Shown: piece by piece, positions 51,519-62,544 of the stretch
Layout: the number at the start of each line of letters is the position of its first letter
Position numbering within the stretch: the first letter of the stretch is position 1
Origin: Stenopsyche tienmushanensis
Taxonomy: Eukaryota; Arthropoda; Insecta; Trichoptera; Stenopsychidae
Assembly (NCBI GenBank): GCA_008973525.1
Contig: WACJ01000476.1
Span: 1-64,000, forward strand
Direction: 5' to 3'
DNA length: 64,000 bases
Notes under the pieces: generated by a model
Told to the model about the DNA's origin: nothing
The model's input: the letters and a program-made list of their open reading frames with translations, nothing else
Database searches by the model: none
Made by a program: the position numbers and the translations under genes

Positions 51519-51816
51519 CCCGTCAAAGAGGCAAGACACAATGTTGTGTTTTTGAATTCCAGTTGATCCAAATTTATGAACTAATAATGATATGTGAATG
51601 ATATACTGAATCGATTTCAAGTGTATTGTTTTTGTTTACTTGAAGAAATTACCGAATATTGTGCGCTATCGACAGTGTTTATTTATTTATGTACGAGTTT
51701 CATACACGCTGCGACTGTCCTGACAGATAAGTGCATTTGCATGATGATAAGTAGCAGACAAGCAAATATAGCACCTAAGATTATGACCATTATAAATTAG
51801 CTCACTACTCAACTGG
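51519..51816. mobile_element. TTAA MITE copy of the 45.8-kb family
   Basis: It contains AAGAAATTACCGAATATTGT, CGACAGTGTTTATTTATTTA and CTGACAGATAAG, ending AGCTCACTACTCAACTGG next to TTAA (51817-51820). The left end is placed at CCCGTCAAAGAGG after TTAT by weak similarity to the right end. Confidence 0.45.
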
Positions 51817-51820
51817 TTAA

Positions 51821-54800
51821 GCGTAAGATCATTGTCAAACAATCTTGATTTGAAAAAAATCCAATCGATAATGTCTATCTGGTTGCAATGAACGAACAAA
51901 TGCGATCAAATGTGCAATCATAAAAAAGAAGCCTTCGACAGTTCCGTATTGTTTTGACAGACTTTGACCTAGAGATTGGCGCCAATAGATCACTATTGAT
52001 ATGGCGTCAAAGGCCACAATAAAAATTTGCATAGTAATTTTCCCAAGCTTCATAAGAACAATCCATCCAAACAGATCGATGTTAAATATATTAGATTTGG
52101 AGCACTTTTGCTGCTCAAATTTAAATGGCAAAAATACAAGGACGTCAATATATTTGACACAGGTCAACATGTCGACCAGATAAGCCTAGCGAATGCATCA
52201 GTTCCAAAAATAAATCGATTGTGCCAATTGATCTTTGAAAAAATAATTTTATAAACGGCATATCGTCCACAAAGAAACCTACATACGAAGTGTAAATATC
52301 TATATTTGCTAATGTTATCTAAGCATAGGCGAAAAAAATGTTAATCCTTTCCGTCTCAAGCAAAATTTGATAGCACTGAATGCGAGTTTTGTTTATAAAT
52401 CCGCTTCAAATAAATTATAGAATTCATGTTCTTTCCATTATTACCTGCTGTCCTATCCATTTTTCTTTTCAGGATTGAATTCTAATTAATACATGAAAAC
52501 ATTATTAATCCTGGCACTCAAGGACAATCAACATCCACGTTGTTGAGATTCAAATGTAATACATTTTGGCATATTTTTCAATGATTTCCACACGGGACTA
52601 TGAACATTATTTAAATGTAAATGATCGAATAAATTTGCCATGACAATTGTCTGCCCAAATACGATGACCTTTACTAATATAGTTCATTAACAATGTGGTG
52701 ACAGCCGTTCCAAATATAAAATTGTTGTTTCGGAAAGTGACGATACCAAGGAATATTTATATAGTGAAAAAAATCGAAATGCATGTCAGAAAGGGGAAGC
52801 ATTTTTGTTCAATAAATGGGGTACACCTTTTTTTAAATGCAACCTCTGGGAGATAAATGTATGGAATCATCAAACAATAGATCGATACTGTTTAACATAA
52901 TATATGCCAAATAAGCCTTATATAATATGGCTTATATGAATTGTTAAAATAAAATATATAAAATTCGGAATCAAATAGAGATTTCTACAAGGGTGGACAT
53001 TCAGGCCAGGGGATGAAGACATATCTGGGAAGCTTAAAAATATTTAAAAACTGCATTTGAGCTTCCGCTTACAAAAACGAAAACGATCATTGTCTTACTA
53101 TAAAAACATTACAATATAGGTAGAGTTAGAGATTTTTGCTGTTCAAACTCATCCAATCAAATCTAAGAACGATCATTGATACATTGTCGAGTAAAGTTGA
53201 AACTTCTTGGTTAAACAATCTTCACAAAACAATGGCTTAAAACCTGAAAAACTTTGGCAAAGGAATCTTTAAATATGAACTGTCAAAATTGGGACACACA
53301 ATAAGCATCAAATAGATTGAATGAAATAGTACTAAAGGCGACGTTATTCTGCAGCACGACAACTCTTTTTCGCATAATATCTCAAATTCATCAAACATAA
53401 CTCCTTCAGGTTATCATTAGTTCAGCCTTATATAATTGTTTAAGAAACAAGACTTAAAATAATAAATGTGATTTAAAAATAATGATAATTTTGATTAATA
53501 GATCCTCCCCTACCTAAAAAATCATATTCAAATAAGAATATTCTGATTTAACCATATATGGAAAGCAATACAAAATTACCAAAATATCTATGGTGAACAC
53601 CTTTATTCATTAACAAATATGAAAACTTAACAAACAAAGTGTTTAAATTTCAAAACAAGTATGTTTTGACATTTAAATCTGATATTATTGATATGGTTTT
53701 GATTGATTAAATATGATTTGAATAGATACACCAAAAATAAATAATAATCCCAAAACAATGTTAATCTGATGAGATCATTTGGTAATTATTTTACATTTGG
53801 TATTAATTTGGTATCATTTTTAGATGTAAATGAATTATTAAGAATGGTCTCCATGATTGAAATCAAGAAATATAGCATTTAACGTGAATTAAACTCATCC
53901 AAATAATAAGTTTCAGTTGATTCGATGCTCGTTATAACCGAGCTCGACTGTTTTTTAACTTAAATTGAAACCTATTTTAAATAAAACAATTTGGATTTTG
54001 CCAAAAATGAATATCTTTGTGTTTCAGATGATAAATAATACACCACAAATTATACAAAATTAGATTTAATCATTTTATTGCCTTACATTGAAGATTGCAG
54101 CATTGGTAGCAAGTCCATTGAATAGCATAAAAAATAATTTTAAAAGAGGATAAACCCAAGTGTGTTGAAATAAGAAGTACTACAACAGACGAAGAAAGAA
54201 CGGGAAGCCATTATGACCATAAAGCGCAGGAAACTGGAATACTCGGACAACTTACGAGGAACGACAACCGCGGACAAATAAGAGGAAGAGTATTATTTCA
54301 CGAGTGATAACTTCTAACGTTTATATACCAAACGCCGGTAGGTCAAACCCGTATTCTATGCTTTTCGAGCGGTTGCTCTTTACAGCCCATTTATAAGCGT
54401 TTATTAAAATGGATCGGAGGAATGTCTTCGTTCTAACAATACAGTCGTGTGGAGACGATAGGGAGCCGAATTGGCAGAAGTTGACGCAGAATCTTGGCGC
54501 AGAGTGGTGCATGGCCCTCGGAGTTCCACGAAGCTATAGCGTAATAGTTAGTTTGTAGACGTGCCATACAAATTACCACTTTAATTCCATTTCGATGTTG
54601 CGGTATATTTTTAAACGTGTACAAAAAAAAAACAGTGTTGGGCATCTTATACTTTATTAAAATAGCTCACGAGAGGATCAATTCTTATACAGGATCTTGA
54701 GCAGCAGAGATGCTGTACTGAAACGTCTGGAAAACCTTTGGGGAATTGTCGAGAATCTTCTCTTTGCCATCGAGTGGGGTTGAGGGGGCGATGATACGCG

Positions 54801-55170
54801 GCACGTATCAGTCATGAATTTCAAATTTGTAGTTCTCTATCCAGTTCGCTATTTCTTGAAAATTATGAAGTTTTATTTCATTGAGTCTGGCTAGAATGTC
54901 GAAATACGTGGGAGTAGATGAGTCTATAAAAAGTTTCCTGTGTTTACATTTCTTCAATGAAAAAATTCTCAGTATTTTAAAGCGTTTCTGGTCAATGTTT
55001 CTAAAATAATCAGGAAAACTTCCTTTATCAACTGAAGAATGCATTCTTTGAAGTGGAACTTGATGGGCGTTAAGTCGGACCGACACTTTTACGAAAGAAT
55101 CAACATATTATCAATCATGACGTAGTAATTAATCAAAGCTTACTTGATGTTAATATTAAAAAAAAATACG
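51821..55170. other. Noncoding apart from the LINE fragment at 54205
   Basis: Overlapping frames on both strands at 51835-52254 show no domain. Confidence 0.4.
54205..54300 (+). pseudogene. LINE reverse-transcriptase fragment (IKRRKLEY motif)
   Basis: The frame gives MTIKRRKLEYSDNLRG. The adjacent frame gives ILGQLTRNDNRGQIRGR. Together they mirror I-K-x-R-K-L-x-Y-(F/L)-G-H-I-x-R-N of non-LTR elements, with one frameshift. The flank to 54560 stays relatively GC-rich and may be part of the same relic. Confidence 0.45.
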
Positions 55171-55410
55171 TTAACCTTCTTAGTGACGAACAACGATATA
55201 TCGGCAATGACAACATTTGCAAAAAAGGCCAACGGCGATATATTGTTATATAGTGCCCTAATAATCACATCTTGAGATAACTCGTAGAGATATATATTTA
55301 AGGAATAATTGAATGCACAATTGCGATAGTAAGTCGACTTTTAAGCCCTGTTACAAGAGATGTGTTAGAACTATTTAAACTAATATCATCGACTAAATAA
55401 GGAATGAAAT
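55171..55410. repeat. piggyBac-like terminus with CGATATATCG motif
   Basis: It begins TTAACCTTCTTAGTGACGAA and has ACGATATATCG and GGCGATATATTGTTATATAG shortly after. It continues through GAATGCACAATTGCGATAG, which is shared with 15906-15930. No matching right end was found. Confidence 0.4.
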
Positions 55411-55509
55411 GTAGCAAAAAAAAGGTTCAAAGACTCTATAATAACATTCGGCATTCACTCGATTTGACATTAATTTACGAAAGTGGAAAAAATAAGGATT
55501 TTTTCCACT

Positions 55510-55760
55510 TTCAAACTTCATCACCGCAGCCCAAACTTCATTTCACCAGACCAATATGCGCCAACACGGTGCAATATACAATATTTTTACTATGCCTGTG
55601 TTATTCCCGCAAGTGTAAACAATAAGTTGACAAAGTTTTATCGCAATCGGATGAACGTTATGGAAGCGCATTAAATACGGACAAACAAACATTTATACAT
55701 TAGACTATGCCTATTTTACTCGCGCAATCCTTAGCAATAAGTGGACGAAGATTAATACTA
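55510..55760 (-). repeat. Same dispersed repeat, inverted orientation, 1.5 units
   Basis: CTATGCCTGTGTTATTCCCG, AGTTTTATCGCAATCGGATG and, in a second partial unit, TCGCGCAATCCTTAGCAATA are the reverse complements of the 21.6- and 44.9-kb units. The element boundary is unclear. Confidence 0.58.
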
Positions 55761-56844
55761 GAACGTTGATGTATTATTTCATTTCAATATTCTTTTCGAT
55801 ACAAATTCTTTATACATGTTCTTTGAATGACTTTGTATGATAAAAATAAAATATAATATTTGAATTTTAAACACGATGCAATGCAGAAATATACTGTTAC
55901 GCGACATGCTCGCAGCAGATGTTTACGTGCGTAACATTGACATAATTGCAATTGCAGAATATGCCACAACTGTTGAAACATCATAATACCTATTTATATT
56001 CCAATATATGTATAGCCATATCCATTGATTTGAATCCATTGAAAGATAGACATATCTTAACGATCAAAATAACAACTTGTTTTCAAAACCATGCGAATTG
56101 TTGAACTTTCTGGAAGCATGAATAGCATTATTAGGTGGCGATAAGGACGATGCACAATCAAAATAACGACTTGTTTTCAAAATAATGCGAATAATCGAAC
56201 TTTCTGGAAGCATAACATTCCAGGTGATGATAGTAGCAACGTCCATATCTTAATTTCCATAACAACTGGGTAATGTAATTAACCAGAGAGAAGAACTGGA
56301 GGAACAGTCAGCTTCGAGTCTAGTCAAGGCTCAGTCTAAGGCTTAGCTCGAGTTTGGATCGTCTACGCCTCGTATCCGCAGCGTGTTCAAAGTAAAGCGA
56401 ATAAACATGCGGTGGAGAAGCAATCGTCTTTGGAATCAATCACCATCCATCTCCTGTGGAGTCGGAAGTGGATAGTCGGAAGCTCGCGCTGAGGATGCCA
56501 TCGCAAGCTAGAGGGGCTGAAGAGAGTAGCTCGCAACGAAGATAACTAGGCCCCAACATTCGATTAGGCCTCGCCTACGTTACATTTCTTTTCAAAAAAA
56601 TGTAATATCTTTGAAAATTAATAAAAAATATTACTAAATTTTAATTATTTTGTAAGCACATGTTTATCTTATAATATTTTGCATTTAAAATAAACATTTT
56701 TAAGTTTGAAGAAAAGAAAAAAAAAGCGACAAACATTAAATTCCACTTGGCAATAGTTATAAAATCGTCGAAATATGAGGGTAAATCCCCTTGAAAACCA
56801 AGCCTTTCTATTCTAGAATTTGCACGAAAACGAAGACGCGCCAC

Positions 56845-57160
56845 TGCTAGTGTAGGAGCGATCTTTGGATACATTTATTGAACGTCGTATAGGTCTTCAT
56901 CCCTGCGAAGAAATGAAGTACTGAGCTCCGTTAACCTCAGAAAATCAATAATAAGCTCTTTCCAGTAAAATGGTATATAGCAATCTCACTATCTTTCATG
57001 GAACACTGCTCAGTATTTAAAAATAACGTTTTTAAGCTTTTCAATAAGTTCACCCAGGCTAGATGAGCGTTTGCAGATAAAACTCTCTGAGGTCATGCTG
57101 CTGTCAATATCGAACGCATGAGGAGGTGAACCTTTCATGTAGATTATGTGAATGTGTTGG
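56845..57160 (+). repeat. Diverged copy of the LINE 3' region found at 63.4-63.7 kb
   Basis: Shared blocks in order are GTGTAGGAGCGAT, CGTATAGGTCTTCATCCCTG, CTCTTTCCAGTA and ATCGAACGCATGAGGAGGTG. It lies only about 40 bp downstream of the spectraplakin exon donor, inside the presumed first intron. Confidence 0.5.
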
Positions 57161-57196
57161 TCCTTGTTATGTTAAATCGAAATAAAATATGATTAC

Positions 57197-57299
57197 CTGC
57201 TATCCTAAGAACGGCTCTGTCGGCTGGATCCAGCTGCAGGATGCTGAGAGGCTTGTCCTTGGCCCATTCCTTGAGACTGAAGTCATTCTCGAACTCCAT
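57197..57299 (-). CDS. shot: First coding exon of a spectraplakin (Short stop / MACF1-dystonin family), partial
   Basis: Spectraplakins are giant cytoplasmic linkers that bind F-actin through two N-terminal calponin-homology domains and microtubules through the C-terminus. This exon encodes 34 residues. The minus-strand ATG is at 57299-57297 and the peptide begins MEFENDFSLKEWAKDKPL and ends QLDPADRAVLRIA. The D-P-A-(D/E)-R-A-V-(L/V)-R-(I/V)-A block is the family leader seen just before the DERD..QKKTFTKW start of the first CH domain in plectin, MACF1 and dystonin. The exon ends GCAG followed by gtaatc, a fair donor in phase 1; the leftover G would begin the Asp codon of DERD. Family membership and exon boundary are seen or well known. 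The symbol is inferred from insects usually having one such gene. Further exons should lie leftward on this strand, but none was recognised, so the gene is incomplete here. Confidence 0.82.
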
Positions 57300-57395
57300 C
57301 CCACTGCACTATGGTGATCGGCCACTTCGGTCACTTTAATCATTTGGATCGAACACCATCACACGTTAGAGTAACCGAACCAGCGGTATACGACT
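57300..57395 (-). promoter_or_regulatory. Candidate core promoter and 5' UTR of the spectraplakin exon (Inr + DPE)
   Basis: Reading the minus strand upstream of the ATG, an arthropod initiator TCAGTC places +1 at the A at 57395. ACGTG lies at +30 to +34 (57366-57362), matching five of seven positions of the insect downstream promoter element RGWCGTG at +28 to +34. No TATA box is obvious, as expected for an Inr/DPE promoter. This would give a 5' UTR of about 96 nt with no splice needed. Both motifs are short and could occur by chance. Spectraplakin genes use several promoters, so this would be only one of them. Confidence 0.35.
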
Positions 57396-57399
57396 GACT

Positions 57400-58386
57400 G
57401 TCAACACAGTTTACGAGAAAATGGCAAGAACCAGCAGCCATCGACGATTTGACTACACAATTAACTAATCGATTCGAACGTAACTAAATTCGACCAAACA
57501 CCACCTGCAAACAAACATAACCGATCATCAATGCTGATTCGAATTTATACAGCGAAAAAAATATTTTAATAACATTGTGATTTTAGACTTGTGTTCTTAA
57601 CGCGTCGATTTGATTTGATTTGTGTTGCCATATTTAATGAGGAAAATAAGCTGGTCATCAAATGAGCGGTTTGAGCATAAATATGTCAATCGCTGGATTT
57701 ATGAAGCGAACTCATTAGGCTGCTCCCTTCCGAGTAATTTCCTTTCCGCCAGTACACATCAAATACAATTACGATCGTCGCCTCGTCGTCGACGGCGGGG
57801 TTAAGAGTTCAAAATTTACACGTCTTCCGAGAGCAAAAAATGTTTACGTTAAACACGCCGGTCTAATTATAATCTTTCAATAGCGAACGCCTTACTTGAC
57901 GACTCGGAGATAGTCAGTTCGCCGATGATAAGCCGACGCGGCGATCGTCTGACATTTCGAAACCACCGGAAGGAAAAACGTTTAATTCATATGAAACGGG
58001 CTATAAATGTCAAATTTAACGCCAGGTATTTTTAAAATTTCCAACGACATCAAAGCCGGTCGAAAATTTGCATATCAAAATAAATATAAACGCTTTTATA
58101 GAGTGAAGAATATTTTGTCAGTTGGTGCGCTACATAAACATCGCCAATCGACAAACATCTGGAAATTCTTCAATGCTTGATCATTATTGTCGCGAAATCT
58201 TCATTGAAGAAATAAAGTGACTCATTCGAGGATATTCATGCTGATCCTGTATATTTCCACGTCCTGAATAAATCACGCTCTTGAAAAATTGACGATTTTA
58301 TCTCGAAATAGGTTTTTTTCGTTTGCAGTATTTTTTAAAAAATAATATAATGAGATGCCGTACAAAGTCCCCTTTTTTAGAGAGAC
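57400..58386. other. Stretch between the spectraplakin exon and the GC-rich block, no gene seen
   Basis: Mixed composition, with local CG-rich patches near 57725-57800 (CGTCG repeats) and 57890-57960. I see no convincing exon or transposon end. A 60-codon frame at 57622-57804 has no recognisable content. Confidence 0.4.
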
Positions 58387-59690
58387 ATGGAGGAATTATT
58401 CTGCGTCATTCGTCGCATCTCCGGCTCCGACGAGGTGGTGCCGACGATCGATAAGTTCAACTGGGAATGCCTGCAGATTGAAATGCGTCGAATTTATTCC
58501 AATTTCGGATTTATCTTATCATTTCTATTTGAGTCGTCTAACATTGCTCCATTTTTTTCGCTTTTGTTACTTATTTTCAATTCGACGACGACAATCGACG
58601 GGGACACTCCGACGTCGTCCGTCACGCTGCAAAGGGCGATGCAACTCTTACGCAATGCAATGCGGTCATTTTAGCCGTGATTTTCTCGAATCAAAATTTT
58701 CGCGACACATAACCTATTCGAGGTTCAAATTTTCGCCGTTGCGAATTTTCGTCGCCCCTCATGTAACACTGCGCATTCGACGCGATGCGAGTCGTCGAAT
58801 TCATTATGATTTTTAGCGTAACGAAATTGTAATCCGGAAGGCGTATTTAGTCGATCATCAGGATGCGCCAACTGGGCCGGCGTGGAATTGATTATCAAAA
58901 ACATATGGTTTCAGCGTGCATATGGTAATCGCCGCCGTCAGAAATGCGCTCGACAAATCATATCTGCTGCTATTTTTTTTAGTATTTCTTTTTTATAAAC
59001 ACGACACGACGACGATAATTGACGTGTCACTATATGCTTCAAGATCATGCACGAAATTTTACACGTTGCGATAAACGTCAGATTTTCATTATTATTATTT
59101 ATCATGGAACGATAACACTCGATTCGATCAGCTCTCGTCGTTCACATCGTCGAGCGCTTCGCACGAAGTCGGAACGCGTTTCGTCGGAAACGAGAGGAGA
59201 GCGGGGTTGACGCACTCGGGGTCGGTCGCATCGACGGCGAACCGAATAGGGGTTGCTCGGATGTCAAAACTAAAATCGATTCCGGGGTCGACACGAATGC
59301 ACCCCGCGCTGAATGCACATCTGCATGGTCGCGCAGATGACGAGATGCGTGCGCGACGTTCGCTCCCTCCCCGGTTCGCCGTCGGGGGGTGTTTTTCATG
59401 CTTTCAGCCAAACGTCAAAGTGAAAAAACGAACTAACTGGGAACGCTTCGAGACGACTCGGATCGGACTCGGACGCGGTTCGCGGGGCCGTCAGCGGAGC
59501 GCCGGCTCTGCCGCACTCCCCATCCCCGGTGACGGAGCCTCCGAGCGAGACGCACGGCCCGCAACACTCGCGTCGGCGACTGCAGCCGCCGTCAGACTGC
59601 TTAGTTCCGACGACGTCCGCGGAGACAGCGCGCGCACGCGACTCGTTCGTTTGCCGCTAAATTGATTCAACGCAGCCCTCAACACCACAA
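58380..59690. promoter_or_regulatory. GC/CpG-rich block, probable promoter/5' UTR region
   Basis: Base composition changes sharply here from the AT-rich surroundings, most strongly at 59140-59660, where CG dinucleotides are dense on both strands (CGACGAC, GCGCGC and CGTCGG runs). It lies 1-2.4 kb upstream of the spectraplakin exon. Several overlapping long frames in this block are what high GC alone produces, and none shows a recognisable domain. In insects such blocks commonly mark promoters or long 5' UTR exons of developmental genes. Alternative upstream spectraplakin first exons on the minus strand are the natural suspicion. Only the composition is seen directly; the role is inferred. Confidence 0.4.
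58387..58674 (+). CDS. Possible first coding exon of a divergent gene, function unknown
   Basis: An ATG follows CCCCTTTTTTAG, which could be a splice acceptor. The first ~34 codons (MEELFCVIRRISG..., then SDEVVPTIDKFNWECLQIEM) are rich in Glu, Asp and Ile, use C/G at third positions, and read like real protein. After residue ~36 the frame becomes hydrophobic and low in quality (FGFILSFLF..., FFSLLLLIF), as if it had run into intron, yet it stays open to 58674. No strong GT donor follows: GAG/GTGGTG at about 58431 and GC/GTCGAA near 58486 are weak. I do not recognise the family. The orientation would make it divergent from the spectraplakin exon about 1.1 kb away. The longer overlapping frame from 58355 looks like a shadow. 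Confidence 0.28.
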   Translation: MEELFCVIRRISGSDEVVPTIDKFNWECLQIEMRRIYSNFGFILSFLFESSNIAPFFSLLLLIFNSTTTIDGDTPTSSVTLQRAMQLLRNAMRSF

Positions 59691-60093
59691 CATCGCGACC
59701 ATACACACCAATCCATTTCAAAAACAACCGTTACATTTATTTTTTCAAACGATCAACGAAAATTTATTTCCGCGAATATTTATATACCACTATTTTTTTT
59801 AAATTTATAATTATTTGTTTTATTTTACAATTTAAACAAAATAAAATCAAGTAAATTTATTAATTTATTCATTTTTTTTATAATTTATCGATCAAATATT
59901 TTGATAAATACCAATAACATTAAGTAAATCATTACATTGAAACAATCAAATAATCTAACAGCAAAATAACTAAATTTTCTATTTTAACACTTGTCTTTCA
60001 ATCAATAGGGGGTTACTTTAATCCAACGGTCACCATGGCAACCAATATTTTAACGGCATTTATGTCGTGTTTCTCACACATAATAATAGACTT

Positions 60094-60500
60094 TCATATT
60101 ATGTTCCAAATATTTTTAAGCCAATAACTCATCCACGGAAGCTTCCTGACCTGTAGGTAGTCTCGCGGTTCTGATTCCTCAAACACAGCGTGCAAATACT
60201 TCCCGAGGCCGGATTTTCCGGGGCTTTTCGCTAGGATCCACTCCGGAGTTTTCCCTGGTGGTTCCGCCAGGTGCGAAGTCTTCGGAGCTGCCCTCAAAAA
60301 GCGGAGGTGTCAACAAAGATCCCTTCGCCAGAGGAGGCCCCCTTTAACAGACAGGAGAAAGAAGATCGGAGTAAAGAAAGGAGGGCTTACGAAGTCCCAA
60401 ATATCATGTCTGGCAAATGCCTAACAGTCGGGCCGGGCACGACAAAAGGAGAACAAGGAGGATTGCTAAAAGTCACGTCAAAAAAGCAATGGAAGCTTTC
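60094..60500 (-). other. GC-richer island of unknown nature (possible exon or transposon relic)
   Basis: The composition is clearly higher in GC than its flanks. On the minus strand a frame without an ATG reads EPPGKTPEWILAKSPGKSGL, then GKYLHAVFEESEPRDYLQV, and contains CTACAG/GTCAGG, a plausible donor. On the plus strand an 82-codon frame from 60271 overlaps it. I recognise neither. It lies upstream of the spectraplakin promoter region, so an alternative 5' exon is conceivable. A LINE fragment is just as likely. Confidence 0.25.
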
Positions 60501-62544
60501 CTTTAAGATAAATTTATAAAAATCATTGAATATTTGCCTTGACAGGGCGAGGCATTCGTTCCATTTTATAATATTTATAAAACTGAGCACTATATGGCTT
60601 AACATTATGAACATATTGTTTTACAGCAGATAAGTGGGTTCTTATATTTCATATATGATGTATATTGTACGAGCATTGATCCGACTACATGTTGGTACTT
60701 TCGTTGACTCCGTCTTTATTATTGTATCTGGTTACTAGTTAGTACTAATTCGTTCTCATATTTATTTGCAATTTTTGTTGTGATCTATTTCATCCACAAT
60801 CCAAAACATCACGGACGCTATGCGCATGCGTTGCGCTGTCTCTACTGTTCTAAAGCTATCACTTCACCCGTGGCAAGCCTATTTTATTACATATTACACA
60901 ACACACAGCCATATCTTTTAGCCAACCATTTCTGTTAATAAATGGAAAACTCAATGCATAAAATCAACTTTTCTTAAAAAAAATTGTATAAGCACACCGG
61001 GACAATGAACTTGATCACAATGCGTCGGACTAAATCAAAGAATCCAAGTCCCATTCGGAAGATTAATCTGGTATAATTTAATTTTATTGCCTGCCAATTA
61101 CAAATGGGTAAGTTTCGTAAATAAAAAACTGAAAGTACCTGATAGCGATTTCGTTAAATTGATGTCTGTAATTACACAAACATCTAGAGACTGTTAAAAA
61201 AATGTATGCCTTTACTGTCTGTTATATAATAATATTTGTAATCCAAATTACTAAATTCGACCTAATTTACTTCAACACCTCAAGTTTTCAGCAAGACACC
61301 GATTTATAATATGAAATATTTGATGTTGACATATTTAGAAATTATATTTTACGCTTAATAGTTCGAGGGCAGGGCTATTACTTGTACTCTGCCATAATTA
61401 AATGAAGATTTCAGTTCATAAACATAAAAACTGTCCAATACTATCGCCAAATCTAGAATTAGGTTTCGATTTTTAACTATTATCTTTGTTTAAACGATGT
61501 TCGAATCACCAAAAATTCAAGTTCTAATAAATTTATAATCATTAATTAGCTGATGATAAGCTATCAAACTTATATGCAACTGAAACAAAAAGACTAAGAA
61601 GGAATGTGCTCAGTTAGCATATCATATGAAGGATTTGGATGAGTTTGTATTTGGCAATTATAATTTTCGGTTACGTTCATGATCATCTCAAATTCATTCT
61701 CATGCTTATAAAAAAATAGTTAAATCTCCAATGAAATTCAAGTTAGACATCATTAGATGATAATATTTTGAATCAAATTAGGACAAAATTAAATGCCGAT
61801 CAACTATAGCGTCCTCATCAAAACAGCTTATACATTTAAGATCATATTTTATGATTTATTATATATCAAAAGGATCAATAAACATCATATGAATGATGAC
61901 ATACTGACCTACATTCACTCTCGTCTTCCCTGTTAATTACCGGTCTAAAATTTTTATTTTATCGTACAAACATTATGCAATACCAGCCGATACATACAGC
62001 TTGTTATTACAGCCAATCGTTAATTTGTACATCAAAATCTTTTAAACTTTAAAAACAACGATTATAGCTGCTTTAAAATGTATGATATTTACATTCCTAG
62101 ATTGCTCAGTTCTCGGTGATTAGCTGGATTCGATTAACCTCTTGAGAAAAACCATGTTAACTCATTAAGTGATTCATAAATATTCATTGCTGAATAGTTT
62201 CGTCATTTAAAGCTATGACCTTAAAATGCAAATCTTAGGTTCAATGTAAATCTCAAACAATAATAGTATTATATCATAGTTAAATAAAATACCTAATGCA
62301 TATCGTTTAATCACTATGTATTATTTGACTTTTTTAAAAAAAATTTTTTAATGGAATTTGATCTATAATCAAGTCATGATTATAGATTTAGATTTTAAAA
62401 AGATTTGATATGCATATATTTCTCATCTAAATCTTTTACTAAATATAACTTTTACAATAAATTGAACACATTGACTGCGGGAAAGCATTTGTTCTATGAC
62501 AGCTGATGGTTACTTTCGTTATTATTATTAAAAAATCTCGATCC
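60501..62544. other. Noncoding upstream flank
   Basis: AT-rich, nothing recognised before hAT copy E. Confidence 0.4.

Noticed and set aside
54410..54560. 49-codon plus-strand frame beginning MDRRNVFVLTIQS
   Set aside because: Might be the end of the nearby LINE relic, but no motif is clear enough to call separately.
58355..58816. 153-codon frame, the longest ATG-to-stop frame in the window
   Set aside because: It overlaps the more protein-like frame from 58387, is Arg/Ser/Phe-rich in the way GC-rich read-through is, and shows no domain.
59142..59727. Long frames on both strands in the CpG-rich block
   Set aside because: Opposed overlapping frames with Ala/Arg/Ser-rich content are expected from GC-rich noncoding DNA; no motif or splice context supports them.
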